Origin: an uncultured Bacteroidales bacterium
GTDB lineage: Bacteria > Bacteroidota > Bacteroidia > Bacteroidales > Muribaculaceae
Reading direction: 5' to 3'
Assembly: GCA_902796035.1 (NCBI GenBank)
Contig: CADBNR010000063.1
Location: forward strand, 49,086-113,085
DNA length: 64,000 nt
Positions 18,331-27,641 of this stretch are shown here, in pieces (positions within the stretch are counted from its first letter, which is position 1; the number at the start of each line of letters is the position of its first letter). The notes below the pieces were generated by a model. It worked only from the letters and a program-made list of their open reading frames with translations. It was not told the DNA's origin and did not search any database. Position numbers and translations under genes: made by a program.

Positions 18331-19607
18331 TTCTCGTTTTGTTTGGGAAGTACACTCTCCAGGAACTGCTGATATTTGTTCCAGTCCTTGATGGGGTTGC
18401 GGGCCACTCCCGATTCGTCGGCGGCTTTGGCTACTGCCGGCGATACGGTGAACAGCAGACGCTTATCCACGGGCTTGGGCAGTATGTAGTCGGGCCCGAA
18501 GCTCAGCTCCTTCACGCCGTAAGCGTCCAATACCTGCTGCGGCACAGGCTCGTGCGCCAGCTTGGCTATGGCGTAAGTGGCGGCCACCTTCATGTCCTCG
18601 TTGATGGTGGAAGCACGAGAGTCGAGAGCGCCCCGGAATATGTATGGGAAACCCAACACATTGTTTACCTGATTCGGGTAATCGCTGCGGCCCGTGGCTA
18701 CGATTATGTCGGGACGGGCGGCTTTGGCCAGCTCGTAATCTATTTCCGGCTTCGGGTTGGCCAAAGCGAACACAATCGCCTTGGGTGCCATCTTCATCAG
18801 CATAGCCGGTGTCAGCACATTGCCCACACTCACGCCGAGAAATACATCGGCGTCTACGATTGCATCGTCAAGAGTGCGCAGGTCGCGGTCGGTGGCGAAC
18901 TCGCGCTTCTGCTCCGTGAGCTTGTCACGGTCCTTGCGTATCACCCCCTTTGAATCGCACATCACGATGTTCTCAGCCTTCACTCCCAGACGCTTGTAGA
19001 TGCGGCCGCAGCTGATGGCTGCACCGCCGGCTCCGTTTATCACCAGCTTGATCTCGTCCAGTTTCTTGCCCTGTATCTCGCAGGCGTTCAGCAATGCGGC
19101 GCCGGAGATTATCGACGTGCCGTGCTGGTCGTCGTGCATGATGGGTATATCGCACTGATTGCGAAGCTTGGTCTCGATGTAGAAACTCTCCGGAGCCTTT
19201 ATATCCTCCAGATTGATGCCGCCGAACGTGGGCGTCAGCGAGCGTATTATCTCAACCATCTTCTGCGGGTCGCTCTCGTTGATCTCGATGTCGAACGAGT
19301 CCAGGCCGGCGTATATCTTGAACAGAAGTGCTTTGCCCTCCATCACCGGCTTGCCGGCAAGAGCGCCGATGTTGCCGAGACCAAGCACTGCCGTGCCGTT
19401 CGATATCACGGCCACAAGGTTGCCTCGGTTGGTATATTTATATGCATCGTCCGGATTCTTCTCTATCTCAAGGCAAGGATAGGCCACGCCGGGCGAATAG
19501 GCCAGCGACAGGTCGCGGGCCGTACGATACGGCTTGGTGGGCATCACCTCGATCTTGCCGGGGCGCCCATCTTCATGGTATTCCAGAGCCTCTTGCTTCA
19601 TGTCCAT
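18318..19607 (-). CDS. maeB: NAD(P)-dependent malic enzyme, short form without PTA domain
   Basis: The enzyme oxidatively decarboxylates malate to pyruvate. The 429 residues cover the malic enzyme core: [17 protein letters not shown] at the start, [42 protein letters not shown], and the nucleotide-binding [12 protein letters not shown]. The phosphotransacetylase-like domain of the 750-residue MaeB form is absent. It heads the minus-strand run toward LolA and trxB. A promoter lies at 19687-19718. Confidence 0.93.
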   Translation of the reverse strand: MDMKQEALEYHEDGRPGKIEVMPTKPYRTARDLSLAYSPGVAYPCLEIEKNPDDAYKYTNRGNLVAVISNGTAVLGLGNIGALAGKPVMEGKALLFKIYAGLDSFDIEINESDPQKMVEIIRSLTPTFGGINLEDIKAPESFYIETKLRNQCDIPIMHDDQHGTSIISGAALLNACEIQGKKLDEIKLVINGAGGAAISCGRIYKRLGVKAENIVMCDSKGVIRKDRDKLTEQKREFATDRDLRTLDDAIVDADVFLGVSVGNVLTPAMLMKMAPKAIVFALANPKPEIDYELAKAARPDIIVATGRSDYPNQVNNVLGFPYIFRGALDSRASTINEDMKVAATYAIAKLAHEPVPQQVLDAYGVKELSFGPDYILPKPVDKRLLFTVSPAVAKAADESGVARNPIKDWNKYQQFLESVLPKQNEKCEK

Positions 19608-19686
19608 ATTTCGAGTCTGTTTTTTACGGTTATTCTATTTGTTTCCTTTGTATCTAATAACAAATGAAATCCCTACTCTTAACTTA

Positions 19687-19718
19687 CAAAATTAACAAAA
19701 AAAGTTGGGATTGGCAAT
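19687..19718 (-). promoter_or_regulatory. Promoter of the malic enzyme run
   Basis: On the minus strand TAATTTTG occupies 19694-19687. ATTG, a three-of-four match to the -33 element, occupies 19718-19715, 20 bases upstream. The predicted start near 19683 gives a leader of about 75 bases. Confidence 0.6.
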
Positions 19719-19757
19719 TTATTCATTCCTATTAAATGCTATTAACGATAAAATTGT

Positions 19758-19765
19758 TAATTTTG
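19758..19765 (+). promoter_or_regulatory. -7 promoter element of the ABC-F gene
   Basis: TAATTTTG lies 33 bases before the start codon. No clear TTTG is found 19-20 bases upstream, so the -33 element is weak. Confidence 0.5.
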
Positions 19766-19798
19766 CGGCAAATTTGAATTGACAGAAGCATTTTATCC

Positions 19799-21763
19799 AT
19801 GATAAGTATCAACAATCTCGAGGTAGAGTTCTCGGCGCGTCCCTTGTTTCACGATGTGAGTTTTGTGATCAATCCCAACGACCGCATAGCCCTCACGGGC
19901 AAGAACGGCGCTGGTAAATCCACATTGCTGAAGATACTGGCGGGTCTGGAGGAGCCGACGCACGGCACGGTGTCCATGCCCAACGGCATCACCGTGGGCT
20001 ATCTCCCTCAGCAGATGGTCCTGGCCGACGACACATCGGTGGTGGACGAGGTAAAGAAAGCATTCTCGGAATTGCAGAATCTGAAAGATGAGCTTGCCGC
20101 AGTACAACAGCAGATGACCGAACGCACCGATTATGAGTCGGAATCGTATCACGACCTGCTCGAGAAGTTCGACTATCTGAACCATCGACTTTCCATCGAA
20201 GGGGCCGATAATGTGGATGCCGAAATTGAATCCACGCTCACGGGCTTAGGTTTCCTACCGACGGATATGCACCGCCCCACCTCGGAATTCTCCGGAGGCT
20301 GGCGTATGCGTATAGAGCTGGCCAAGATACTGTTGCGCCGGCCGGATATCCTGCTGCTCGACGAGCCCACCAACCATCTGGACATCGAATCCATTCAATG
20401 GCTGGAGCGTTTTCTGATGAACAAGGGCAATGCGGTGCTGCTTGTAAGTCATGACCGCGCTTTCCTTGACAATGTAACTACGCGCACGCTGGAAATATCA
20501 TGCGGAAAAATATATGACTATAAGGTCAATTACTCCAAATTCCTGGAATTGCGCAAGGAGCGTGTGGAGCAGCAGATGCGCGCCTACGAGAATCAGCAGA
20601 AGATGATAGCCGACACCAGGGAATTCATCGAACGTTTCCGTTACAAGCCCACCAAGGCGGTACAGGTGCAGAGCCGCATCAAGCAACTTGAAAAGATTGT
20701 GCCCATCGAAGTAGACGAGGTGGACAATTCGCGTTTGCGTCTGAAATTTCCGAAGGCTGACAGATCGGGCGACTTTCCTCTTATAATCGAAGGTCTCGGC
20801 AAGCGTTACGGCGACCATCAGGTGTTTTCCGACGTGGAGTTCACTATCCGTCGCGGAGAGAAGGTGGCTTTCGTGGGACGCAACGGCGAGGGTAAGTCCA
20901 CGCTGGTGAAGTGCATCATGGAGCAGATACCCTACGACGGCACTCTCAAGATAGGTCATAACGTCAAGATAGGCTATTTCGCCCAGAACCAGGCGCAGTT
21001 GCTCGACGGCGAACTGACGGTGTTCGAGACCATCGACAATGTGGCTACCGGCGACATGCGCACCAAAGTGCGCGACATCTTAGGTGCCTTCATGTTCGGC
21101 GGCGAAGCCATCGACAAGAAGGTGAAGGTGCTGTCCGGAGGTGAAAAGACACGTCTGGCCATGATACGTCTGTTACTTGAACCGGTAAATTTCCTGATTC
21201 TCGACGAGCCTACGAACCACCTGGACATCCCGTCGAAGGATGTGCTGAAAGAGGCCATCGCCGATTTCAACGGCACGGTGATATTGGTGAGCCATGACCG
21301 CTACTTCCTGGACGGCCTCGTTGACAAGGTATATGAGTTCGGCGGCGGCAAGGTGCGCGAGCATCTTGGCGGCATCTACGACTTCCTGCGTGCAAAGGAC
21401 ATGACCAACCTGCACGATCTGGAGAAAAAGGACGCTCCTGCCCCTTCGGCGAGGTCCGCTGAACCTAAACCCAAAGAAGCAGCTCCCACTCAGGCAGCTA
21501 CGCAGACCGAACCACCGCGCAAATTGAGCTATGCCGAGCAGAAGGAACGCGCCAAGATGGTGTCGAAGGCCGAGAAGAAGGTAAAGCAGGCCGAGGAAAC
21601 CATAGCCACATTGGAATTGGAGGTTAAGGCCCTGGAGGATAAGATAGGCGGCGGCGACGCCAGCCCCGCAACCCTCGAGGCGTATCAGGCTACCACCAAA
21701 AAACTGGAAAACGAGATGTCCGTCTGGGAGATAGCCCAGCAGGAACTGGACGCCCTCTCCTAA
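19799..21763 (+). CDS. ABC-F family ATPase (Uup/EttA/Vga-like, ribosome-associated)
   Basis: The 654-residue protein has two ABC domains and no membrane segment. The first has Walker A GKNGAGKST (34-42), signature SGGWRMRIELAK and LLLDEPTNHLD. A helical linker follows at about residues 230-300. The second has GRNGEGKST near 360, signature SGGEKTRLAM and LILDEPTNHLD. The C-terminus is a proline/alanine-rich stretch and a coiled coil (about 555-650), as in Uup. ABC-F proteins act on the ribosome or on replication-linked DNA; the exact role here is not settled. There is no sign that it is a resistance-type member. Confidence 0.93.
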   Translation: MISINNLEVEFSARPLFHDVSFVINPNDRIALTGKNGAGKSTLLKILAGLEEPTHGTVSMPNGITVGYLPQQMVLADDTSVVDEVKKAFSELQNLKDELAAVQQQMTERTDYESESYHDLLEKFDYLNHRLSIEGADNVDAEIESTLTGLGFLPTDMHRPTSEFSGGWRMRIELAKILLRRPDILLLDEPTNHLDIESIQWLERFLMNKGNAVLLVSHDRAFLDNVTTRTLEISCGKIYDYKVNYSKFLELRKERVEQQMRAYENQQKMIADTREFIERFRYKPTKAVQVQSRIKQLEKIVPIEVDEVDNSRLRLKFPKADRSGDFPLIIEGLGKRYGDHQVFSDVEFTIRRGEKVAFVGRNGEGKSTLVKCIMEQIPYDGTLKIGHNVKIGYFAQNQAQLLDGELTVFETIDNVATGDMRTKVRDILGAFMFGGEAIDKKVKVLSGGEKTRLAMIRLLLEPVNFLILDEPTNHLDIPSKDVLKEAIADFNGTVILVSHDRYFLDGLVDKVYEFGGGKVREHLGGIYDFLRAKDMTNLHDLEKKDAPAPSARSAEPKPKEAAPTQAATQTEPPRKLSYAEQKERAKMVSKAEKKVKQAEETIATLELEVKALEDKIGGGDASPATLEAYQATTKKLENEMSVWEIAQQELDALS

Positions 21764-21771
21764 TTTAGCCG

Positions 21772-21858
21772 CACTGTGGCAACAGCCCGCGGCTTCTACT
21801 CTACCCACCTCCGGCTCCCATCCACACTGTGGTAAAAGCCCGCGGCTTTTACTCTACC
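21772..21858. terminator. Duplicated terminator-like unit between convergent genes
   Basis: Two 34-base direct copies (21772-21805 and 21825-21858, five mismatches) each begin CACTGTGG and end TACTCTACC. The second copy forms a perfect stem, GTAAAAGCC with GGCTTTTAC around CGC. The A-rich and T-rich stem arms suit a bidirectional terminator for the ABC-F and EamA genes. Confidence 0.65.
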
Positions 21859-21868
21859 TTACCCCCCC

Positions 21869-22783
21869 TCATCGGCTCCCCAGCACCAGCAGCACCAGCG
21901 ACAGGAACAGTATCGACAGATCGATGGCCTTGGCCTTTACGTTCTTCTCCTTCAGCACCAGCACGCCGTACAGGAACGGAATGATCACACTGCCACGGCG
22001 CGTCATGGACACAATCGAAATCATGGCGCCCGGAATGGTGAGACAGTAGAAATATGCCAGGTCGGCCACGGTCAGGAATATGGAGATGCCCAATATCGAC
22101 CATCTCCATTTGAATTTGCCGCCGGAATGCGCTGGTGCGAATCTACGCAGTAGCAGCACCACCACGCCCATCATCAGCATCTGATAGAACGAATACCATG
22201 CCTGCACCTGCAGCGGCCGGAACATGCCCATCAGGAATTTGTCGTAAAGCGCGCTTACGGCTCCGAGCATTGTGGCTCCAATCGACATCCACAGCCATAT
22301 AGAGGCTTTGAACGAGAAACCCTCCTTGGCTCCGATGCGAGATATGAAGAACAACGATGCGAAACCTAACAGCATTCCGCACCATTGCAGCACGTTTAGT
22401 CGCTCGCCGAATATCAGCAACGCGCCCAACAGCACAAGCACCGGCCGCGAGGCGTTGATGGGACCCTGGATTGTGAGCGGCAGATGCTTGATGGCGAAAT
22501 ATCCCAATATCCACGATGACAGCACTATCACTGCCTTAAGTGCCACCAACAGATTCTGTGTCAATGTCTCACCCGGCCCGTAATGTCCCTGCGCTACGCT
22601 TTCCACAAGCACCGGACTTAGCAGCAATGTGCCGAACAATGTATTGAGCAACAGCACTACAGGCACATTATTGCCTTTCAGCGACATCTTCTTGAAGACA
22701 TCGTAGAATCCGAGGCATAATGCCGACATTAGTCCTAAGAATATCCACATACTTATATTCAATATCCACAGAGTAGTTGACAT
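21869..22783 (-). CDS. EamA/DMT superfamily transporter
   Basis: The 304-residue protein has about ten hydrophobic segments in two five-helix halves, the drug/metabolite transporter layout. INASRPVLVLLGALLIFGERL is the typical end of the first EamA repeat. The second repeat ends with PFLYGVLVLKEKN and a final helix. It sits in the inner membrane; the substrate cannot be told. A -7 element (TAATTTTG on the minus strand, 22806-22799) lies just upstream of the start codon. Confidence 0.88.
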   Translation of the reverse strand: MSTTLWILNISMWIFLGLMSALCLGFYDVFKKMSLKGNNVPVVLLLNTLFGTLLLSPVLVESVAQGHYGPGETLTQNLLVALKAVIVLSSWILGYFAIKHLPLTIQGPINASRPVLVLLGALLIFGERLNVLQWCGMLLGFASLFFISRIGAKEGFSFKASIWLWMSIGATMLGAVSALYDKFLMGMFRPLQVQAWYSFYQMLMMGVVVLLLRRFAPAHSGGKFKWRWSILGISIFLTVADLAYFYCLTIPGAMISIVSMTRRGSVIIPFLYGVLVLKEKNVKAKAIDLSILFLSLVLLVLGSR

Positions 22784-22798
22784 TTACATTTCATTCGG

Positions 22799-22806
22799 CA
22801 AAATTA
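22799..22806 (-). promoter_or_regulatory. -7 promoter element of the EamA transporter gene
   Basis: CAAAATTA on the plus strand reads TAATTTTG on the minus strand, 16 bases before the ATG. No clear -33 element is seen. Confidence 0.45.
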
Positions 22807-22824
22807 CATAATTTTTCTGAAATA

Positions 22825-22856
22825 TTTGGAATTTTGCACTTAGGTGATTAATTTTG
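22825..22856 (+). promoter_or_regulatory. Intact promoter in front of the decayed polysaccharide locus
   Basis: TTTG at 22825-22828, a 20-base spacer and TAATTTTG at 22849-22856 match the consensus exactly. The predicted start near 22860 leaves a leader of about 130 bases before the lipoprotein start codon. The promoter has outlived the genes it served. Confidence 0.7.
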
Positions 22857-22988
22857 CATTGTTGATAAACCATATTCAACACTGCTTACGATTGTCGCGT
22901 CCTTGTGATGCGATTCCCCGCATTGGTTGCGGGATTATTTGACAAGGCTATAGTATTCAATCCTTTAATTACTTGTAATCTAACCATC

Positions 22989-23408
22989 ATGAGAAAACAT
23001 GGAGAAAAGTGGTTCGGATTGTTCCTCGTGCCATTGGCCATACTGGGTCTGGCATCGTGTTCCGACGACAGTTAGGACACCGTGGACGGAGCTGATCCGG
23101 ACTTTGCCGTGAAAGCCGAGCATATTAAGACAGTGGCCGGCGCATCCATCAAGCTGGCAGGAACCGTAAAGGATGCCGACGGCATCAAGGACATCCGCCT
23201 CGAGTGTAAGGAAATCGGTCTTAACAAGATCATTGACATCATCTCAATCTACGGCGAGCCGCTGAAGGAGTATGAACTGGACTTCTCGTACAAGATCCAG
23301 CAGGACGTGCAGGGCGACAGCTTCAATGTCGCATCTACATCGATGACGTTGCCGGCAAGACCACCAAAAAGACCGTGTTGGTGACTCTGGACGCCGACTT
23401 CACGGCAC
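22989..23408 (+). pseudogene. Broken surface lipoprotein gene of a polysaccharide-utilisation locus
   Basis: The frame opens with a lipoprotein signal ending in the lipobox LASC followed by SDDS, then a TAG stop at 23073. The same frame continues after the stop with a plausible protein (DTVDGADPDFAVKAEHIK, then AGASIKLAGTVKDADGIKDI), so the stop is a nonsense change. Around 23325-23335 the sense shifts to another frame that reads IYIDDVAGKTTKKTVLVTL. Surface glycan-binding lipoproteins with immunoglobulin-like domains look like this. The gene then runs without a stop into SusC-like sequence near 23405. No full-length protein can be made. The right boundary is approximate. Confidence 0.8.
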
Positions 23409-25321
23409 CGGTAGACGGCACTGACTGGTGGAACGAGGTGATCAATGACGTGGCTCTGGTGCAGAACTATTCGTTGGGTGTCCGCGGCGGCAACGACAAG
23501 TTCATCTACTCTTTCTCGCTCGGATATTTCCGCAACAACTCGCAGTATGACGTAGGCTACTGGGACAAGCTGAACCTTCGACTCAACACGGAGTATAACT
23601 TCACCGACTGGCTGAAGGTAGGTCTCGACCTGGCTCCCAATATGGAGAACTGGGACGACACCCCCAACCTGTTCGGCGCGGCACAGTCCATGGACCCCAC
23701 CACTCCCGTGTTCCGTCCCGAGGACCAGTGGGATCTTGAAAATCCGATGAACAACTATCAGCGCTCCTACAACAACCAGGAATGGAACCCTGCCGGTAAT
23801 CTGGCACGTATGGACAGCAAGACACGCAAGTTCCAGCTGCTGGCCAACCCGTTCATCGAGATCCGTCCCATCAAGCAACTGATACTACGCACACAGTTCG
23901 GCCTCAACTTCTGGATGCAGCGCAACGACTGGTACAACTGCGCGTTCCATATCGCCGACCTCGAGAAACGCGACAAGGATGAAGTTGGCCGTAAATACAG
24001 CGACGGTCTGAACTGGACCTGGAACAACACCATCACATACACCGACACATACGCCGACAAGCACAACCTGACCGTAATGGCCGGCTGCCGTAACGGCGTA
24101 GGCGACGGTTGGTCGTGGGGACAGCCCACTTCCGACCTGGAGAACGCCTACATCGCCGCCGGCGACACCGAGCGTCTGCGCTGGACCATCATCAAGACCG
24201 GTTGCACCGAAATAGCCGGTGAGGATCAGTTCAACAAGTTCATCGAAAACAACCTGACAAAGGATTCCTATCAAGGAGGTGTTGACAATTCAGAATTCCA
24301 GGATTGCAAGAAACTGTTCGGATGGACCGATGATTATATCACCACGCGCTATCTCATCAAGCCGTCGCAGCATAAGTCGGCGCGTATAATCCGCAAATAT
24401 TTCGTGCCGTTGGCACAGCGTCCCGAAGTATACAACATCTGCAAGATTCCGTTGAACCACCGCATCCTGCGTTTCGCCGACGTGCTGCTGATGTATGCCG
24501 AGGCTGCCGCCTGGAACTATCTGTATGAGTACGACAACAACAACCGTGGCCGCACCAACCAGATTCAGGAGTTGTTCGACCCCGCGTCGGAAAACTATAT
24601 AGGCGACCTCGGCAGCGTCGACAAGGTTGTGGCAGGCCATTCCTACTGGTCGTTCGACAACTGGAAATCCATGCGCGACGTGCGCAAGCGTGTGTCAGAC
24701 GCAGCCAGCGCAAAGAATCTGCGCGTATGGCAGACGGAATGGTCCATGCTCGACAAGGAGCCATCGGAATTAGGCGGTACTTACGACAACGTTTCCGAGT
24801 TCGACATAGCCCAGTATATGAGCCGCGTCATCCACAACGACATCGTCATGGCCGGATGCACGTCATGGTGCTACTGGACGGCAATGTCTGTGGAGCGTTA
24901 CAGCCAGAAGAATCGATTCGAGCTGTTCAAGACCACTCCCGCCGGAGGCAACTATTCCAACGACTTCACCGGTGGCGGCAACGTCGACGCCACGCACAAT
25001 CTCTGGGTATTGAGCAACTACAGCCGCTTCATCCGACCGGGATACATCCGCATCGGACTGAAGGCCAATGAGGACAAGGACTTCTTCGGAACGGCTTACG
25101 TGTCGCCCGACGGCAAGACCGTAGTGGCCGTATATACCAACTATGACAAGGAGAAGGGCGTGACGCTTACCAATAGCTTCGACAACGGCAAGACGCCGAA
25201 GACCGTGACACGCTACACCACCACGGCTACGCGCCATCTGGAGGAAGACCGTTTCAACGTGGCCGACAATGTCTTCCTGGAGCCCGCTTCAGTCACTACC
25301 GTCGTCTATACCTTCGAGTAA
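23375..25321 (+). pseudogene. In-frame fusion of SusC, SusD and GH30 fragments (polysaccharide-locus remnant)
   Basis: A 648-codon open frame contains pieces of three proteins. Residues about 12-240 are the central barrel of a SusC TonB-dependent transporter (TDWWNEVINDVALVQNYSLG, GYFRNNSQYD, WDDTPNLFGAAQSMDPTTP, HNLTVMAG). Residues about 245-385 are the C-terminal part of a SusD glycan-binding lipoprotein (WGQPTSDLENAY, IIRKYFVPLAQRPEVY, NHRILRFADVLLMYAEA). Residues about 390-648 are the C-terminal half of a GH30 glycosidase, with its nucleophile region VWQTEWSML and the C-terminal beta domain. Plug, signal peptides, the SusD N-terminus and the GH30 acid/base half are gone. The frame is open, but a working protein is very unlikely. 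Confidence 0.85.
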
Positions 25322-25335
25322 ATCCCAGCTAACCC

Positions 25336-25962
25336 TTATATCAAGTCGCGGAGCCGTTCTGTTAGTCGCTCCGCGACTTCTTTTATCTCCACCTCGCGTC
25401 CCAATTCCCTCTGCATCGACGTGACCGCCTTGTCGGTGATGCCGCAGGGATTGATGAGTCCGAAGGCGCTGAGGTCCGTATTCACGTTCAGGGCCAGACC
25501 GTGCATCGTGGCGCCATGGCTTATCTTCACGCCGATGGCGCATATCTTACGCGCCGTGGACTTACCCCAGTCGAGCCACACTCCTATCTGGTCGTCATTG
25601 CTTGTCGTGGCTATACCATACGCCTCCAAAGTCTCGCGTACGGCCTGCTCCAGTATCCCCACATATTGCTTCACGCCCAAATGATGACGCCGCAGGTCTA
25701 TCAGCGGATACATCACCAGCTGGCCGGGACCATGATATGTGATGTCGCCGCCTCGCTCTATGCGTATCACCTCTACCCCCGCGCACGGCTTGACCAACAG
25801 ATTGTCGGCGTTTCCGTGGAAGCCCAACGTGTAGACGGCCGGATGCTCGCACACCGCTATGGTCTCCGCTTCTGCATCACCATCTATCAGCCGCCGAAAC
25901 AACTCTTTCTGCCTCTCCCACGCCTCGCGGTATGGTATCTGTCCCCAGTATTCGGTCTTCAT
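25336..25962 (-). CDS. lipB: Octanoyl-[acyl-carrier-protein] transferase LipB
   Basis: LipB moves octanoate from acyl carrier protein to lipoyl domains, the step before LipA. The 208 residues show the LipB pattern: CEHPAVYTLGFHGN, RGGDITYHGPGQLVMYPLIDL, the lysine motif RKICAIGVKISHG, and the catalytic cysteine in INPCGITDKAVTSM. It overlaps lipA by four bases and is last in the minus-strand run tsaB-lipA-lipB. Confidence 0.96.
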   Translation of the reverse strand: MKTEYWGQIPYREAWERQKELFRRLIDGDAEAETIAVCEHPAVYTLGFHGNADNLLVKPCAGVEVIRIERGGDITYHGPGQLVMYPLIDLRRHHLGVKQYVGILEQAVRETLEAYGIATTSNDDQIGVWLDWGKSTARKICAIGVKISHGATMHGLALNVNTDLSAFGLINPCGITDKAVTSMQRELGREVEIKEVAERLTERLRDLI

Positions 25963-26822
25963 CTCACATGCTTCTCTGCGTGGTAGCTGCTGCGGACCAT
26001 CGGAGCCGACTCGATATGGGCGAATCCTTTCTCAATTCCCCTGATTCGGTATTCCTCGAACTTGTCGGGATGGATGTAGTCCTGCACGGGATAATGCAGC
26101 TTGGACGGCTGAAGATATTGGCCGATGGTCATTATCCTGCACCCCACGCCCCGCAGGTCGTCCATGGCCTGCAGCACTTCATCCTCCGTCTCGCCCAGGC
26201 CCAGCATGATGCCGCTCTTGGTGTTGGCGCCTTTGTCGGCCAGATATCTCAGCACCTGCAGCGAGCGGTCGTATGTGGCTACACGTCTCACCTCGGGAGT
26301 GAGGCGGCGGACGGTTTCCAGGTTATGCGAAATCACGTCAGGGTGCTCGGCCAATATTATATCCAGCAGATCCGTGCGACCTTGCATGTCGGGAATAAGG
26401 ACCTCCATCGTCACTCCGGGACATTCTTCATGCAGACTGCGTATCATGGCGGCCCAGTGATGTGCGCCGCCGTCGGGCAGATCGTCACGCGTCACGGATG
26501 TGATCACCACATGCTTCAGCTTAAGCTCCTTGACGCTGCGCACTATGTCCTCTATCTCCTGCGGGTCGAGAGGGCCGGGCTTGCCGCCGGTCACATTGCA
26601 GAAACGGCAGTTGCGCGTGCACACGGCTCCGCACAGCATGAATGTGGCGGTGCCGTTGCCCCAGCATTCGGCCCGATTCGGGCACATGCCGCTGGAACAG
26701 ATGGTGTGGATGTGACGCTCGTTGAGCATCTCCACCACCTGACTGGCCTTGAAGCCGCGCGGCAGTTTTATCTTGAGCCATTCCGGTTTGCGCCGGAAAC
26801 TTACTTCCTCTTTCTTTTCCAT
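25959..26822 (-). CDS. lipA: Lipoyl synthase
   Basis: LipA is a radical-SAM enzyme that inserts two sulfurs into protein-bound octanoate. The 287-residue protein has both iron-sulfur motifs: the auxiliary cluster cysteines C42, C47 and C53 (CSSGMCPNRAEC) and the radical-SAM cysteines C68, C72 and C75 (CTRNCRFC). The C-terminal serine motif RSSYHAE that ligates the auxiliary cluster is present. It is coupled to lipB by a four-base overlap and lies 12 bases after tsaB. Confidence 0.97.
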   Translation of the reverse strand: MEKKEEVSFRRKPEWLKIKLPRGFKASQVVEMLNERHIHTICSSGMCPNRAECWGNGTATFMLCGAVCTRNCRFCNVTGGKPGPLDPQEIEDIVRSVKELKLKHVVITSVTRDDLPDGGAHHWAAMIRSLHEECPGVTMEVLIPDMQGRTDLLDIILAEHPDVISHNLETVRRLTPEVRRVATYDRSLQVLRYLADKGANTKSGIMLGLGETEDEVLQAMDDLRGVGCRIMTIGQYLQPSKLHYPVQDYIHPDKFEEYRIRGIEKGFAHIESAPMVRSSYHAEKHVR

Positions 26823-26834
26823 GGTACGATTAGG

Positions 26835-27545
26835 TTAGCACCCCAATAGCTGTTTCAACGGATTCTCGCCGTGTACGGCCTCATAGTCCTTGATATAGAA
26901 AGGCACGGAATATGCCAGATCGAGAAAATCCTTTTCACGGAAACTTTTCTCGGCCAGCGCCACCATGTCTGCGGCCATCGGCAGCACGTCGTCCATCCAG
27001 TGGGCGTTTGGCAGCTTTATCACATCCTTGGTTTTAGCCGAGCCGTCGCCCATGAACCATATCTGGCGGTCCTGCGGCAAGTCCTTGAATGAATCCTCTG
27101 TCACAATCATGGCCTGCGGCGGAATCAGTGCGTCGAGCTTGAAATCGTAGGCGGCGGTGTACACCTCCATCCGGCGGGCGTCGACCATCGGCACCAATAT
27201 TTCCTCTCCTGTAAAGTTAAGGTTGCGGAACATGGCCTTGACTGCTATCAGCTTCAGTGTCTCCACGCCTATCAGGGGCACGTCGAGACCGAAAGCCAGA
27301 CCCTTGGCCAACGACATGCCGATGCGCAGGCCTGTGTACGAGCCGGGACCGGTGCTGACCGCCACGGCGTCTATCTTAAGTTCCTTGCGCGTCACTTCTT
27401 CCATAGCCTGTGCCACGAATGGCGCCAGGTCCGTGGCCTGGTGCATGGCTTCGCGCTCCACAGCGCTCCATTCCACATTGCCATCCACACTAAGCGCAAC
27501 GCTGCTGGCACTCTGCGATGATTCTATATTGAGTATTACTGCCAT
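26835..27545 (-). CDS. tsaB: tRNA threonylcarbamoyladenosine synthesis protein TsaB
   Basis: TsaB is the inactive kinase-fold partner that holds TsaD and TsaE during formation of t6A in tRNAs. The 236 residues show the family pattern: a beta-hairpin start (ILNIESSQSASSVAL), APFVAQAMEE, VSTGPGSYTGLRIGMSLAKGLAFGLDVPL, and VPMVDARRMEVYTA. It starts the tsaB-lipA-lipB run. A 21-base inverted repeat lies just upstream, between it and the flavoprotein gene. Confidence 0.95.
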   Translation of the reverse strand: MAVILNIESSQSASSVALSVDGNVEWSAVEREAMHQATDLAPFVAQAMEEVTRKELKIDAVAVSTGPGSYTGLRIGMSLAKGLAFGLDVPLIGVETLKLIAVKAMFRNLNFTGEEILVPMVDARRMEVYTAAYDFKLDALIPPQAMIVTEDSFKDLPQDRQIWFMGDGSAKTKDVIKLPNAHWMDDVLPMAADMVALAEKSFREKDFLDLAYSVPFYIKDYEAVHGENPLKQLLGC

Positions 27546-27570
27546 ATCATTATTAGTTGAAAAAGTTGAT

Positions 27571-27641
27571 AAAGTTTAAAAAGTTAAGATATTAGCATAG
27601 ACATCGGTTGGTCTTGGTATTATCTTAACTTTTTAAACTTT
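27571..27641. repeat. 21-base perfect inverted repeat at the end of the flavoprotein gene
   Basis: The arm at 27571-27591 (AAAGTTTAAAAAGTTAAGAT...) pairs perfectly with 27621-27641 across a 29-base loop. The stem is nearly all A and T. The right arm includes the last codons and stop of the flavoprotein gene, whose C-terminus is the simple repeat SLQSLESLKS. It may be a weak terminator or a small repeat element. Confidence 0.7.

Noticed and set aside
23375-25321. A novel multidomain protein instead of a remnant
   Set aside because: Each piece begins and ends in the middle of its domain, without a signal peptide, plug or complete active site, and the preceding lipoprotein is also broken. A functional fusion is unlikely.
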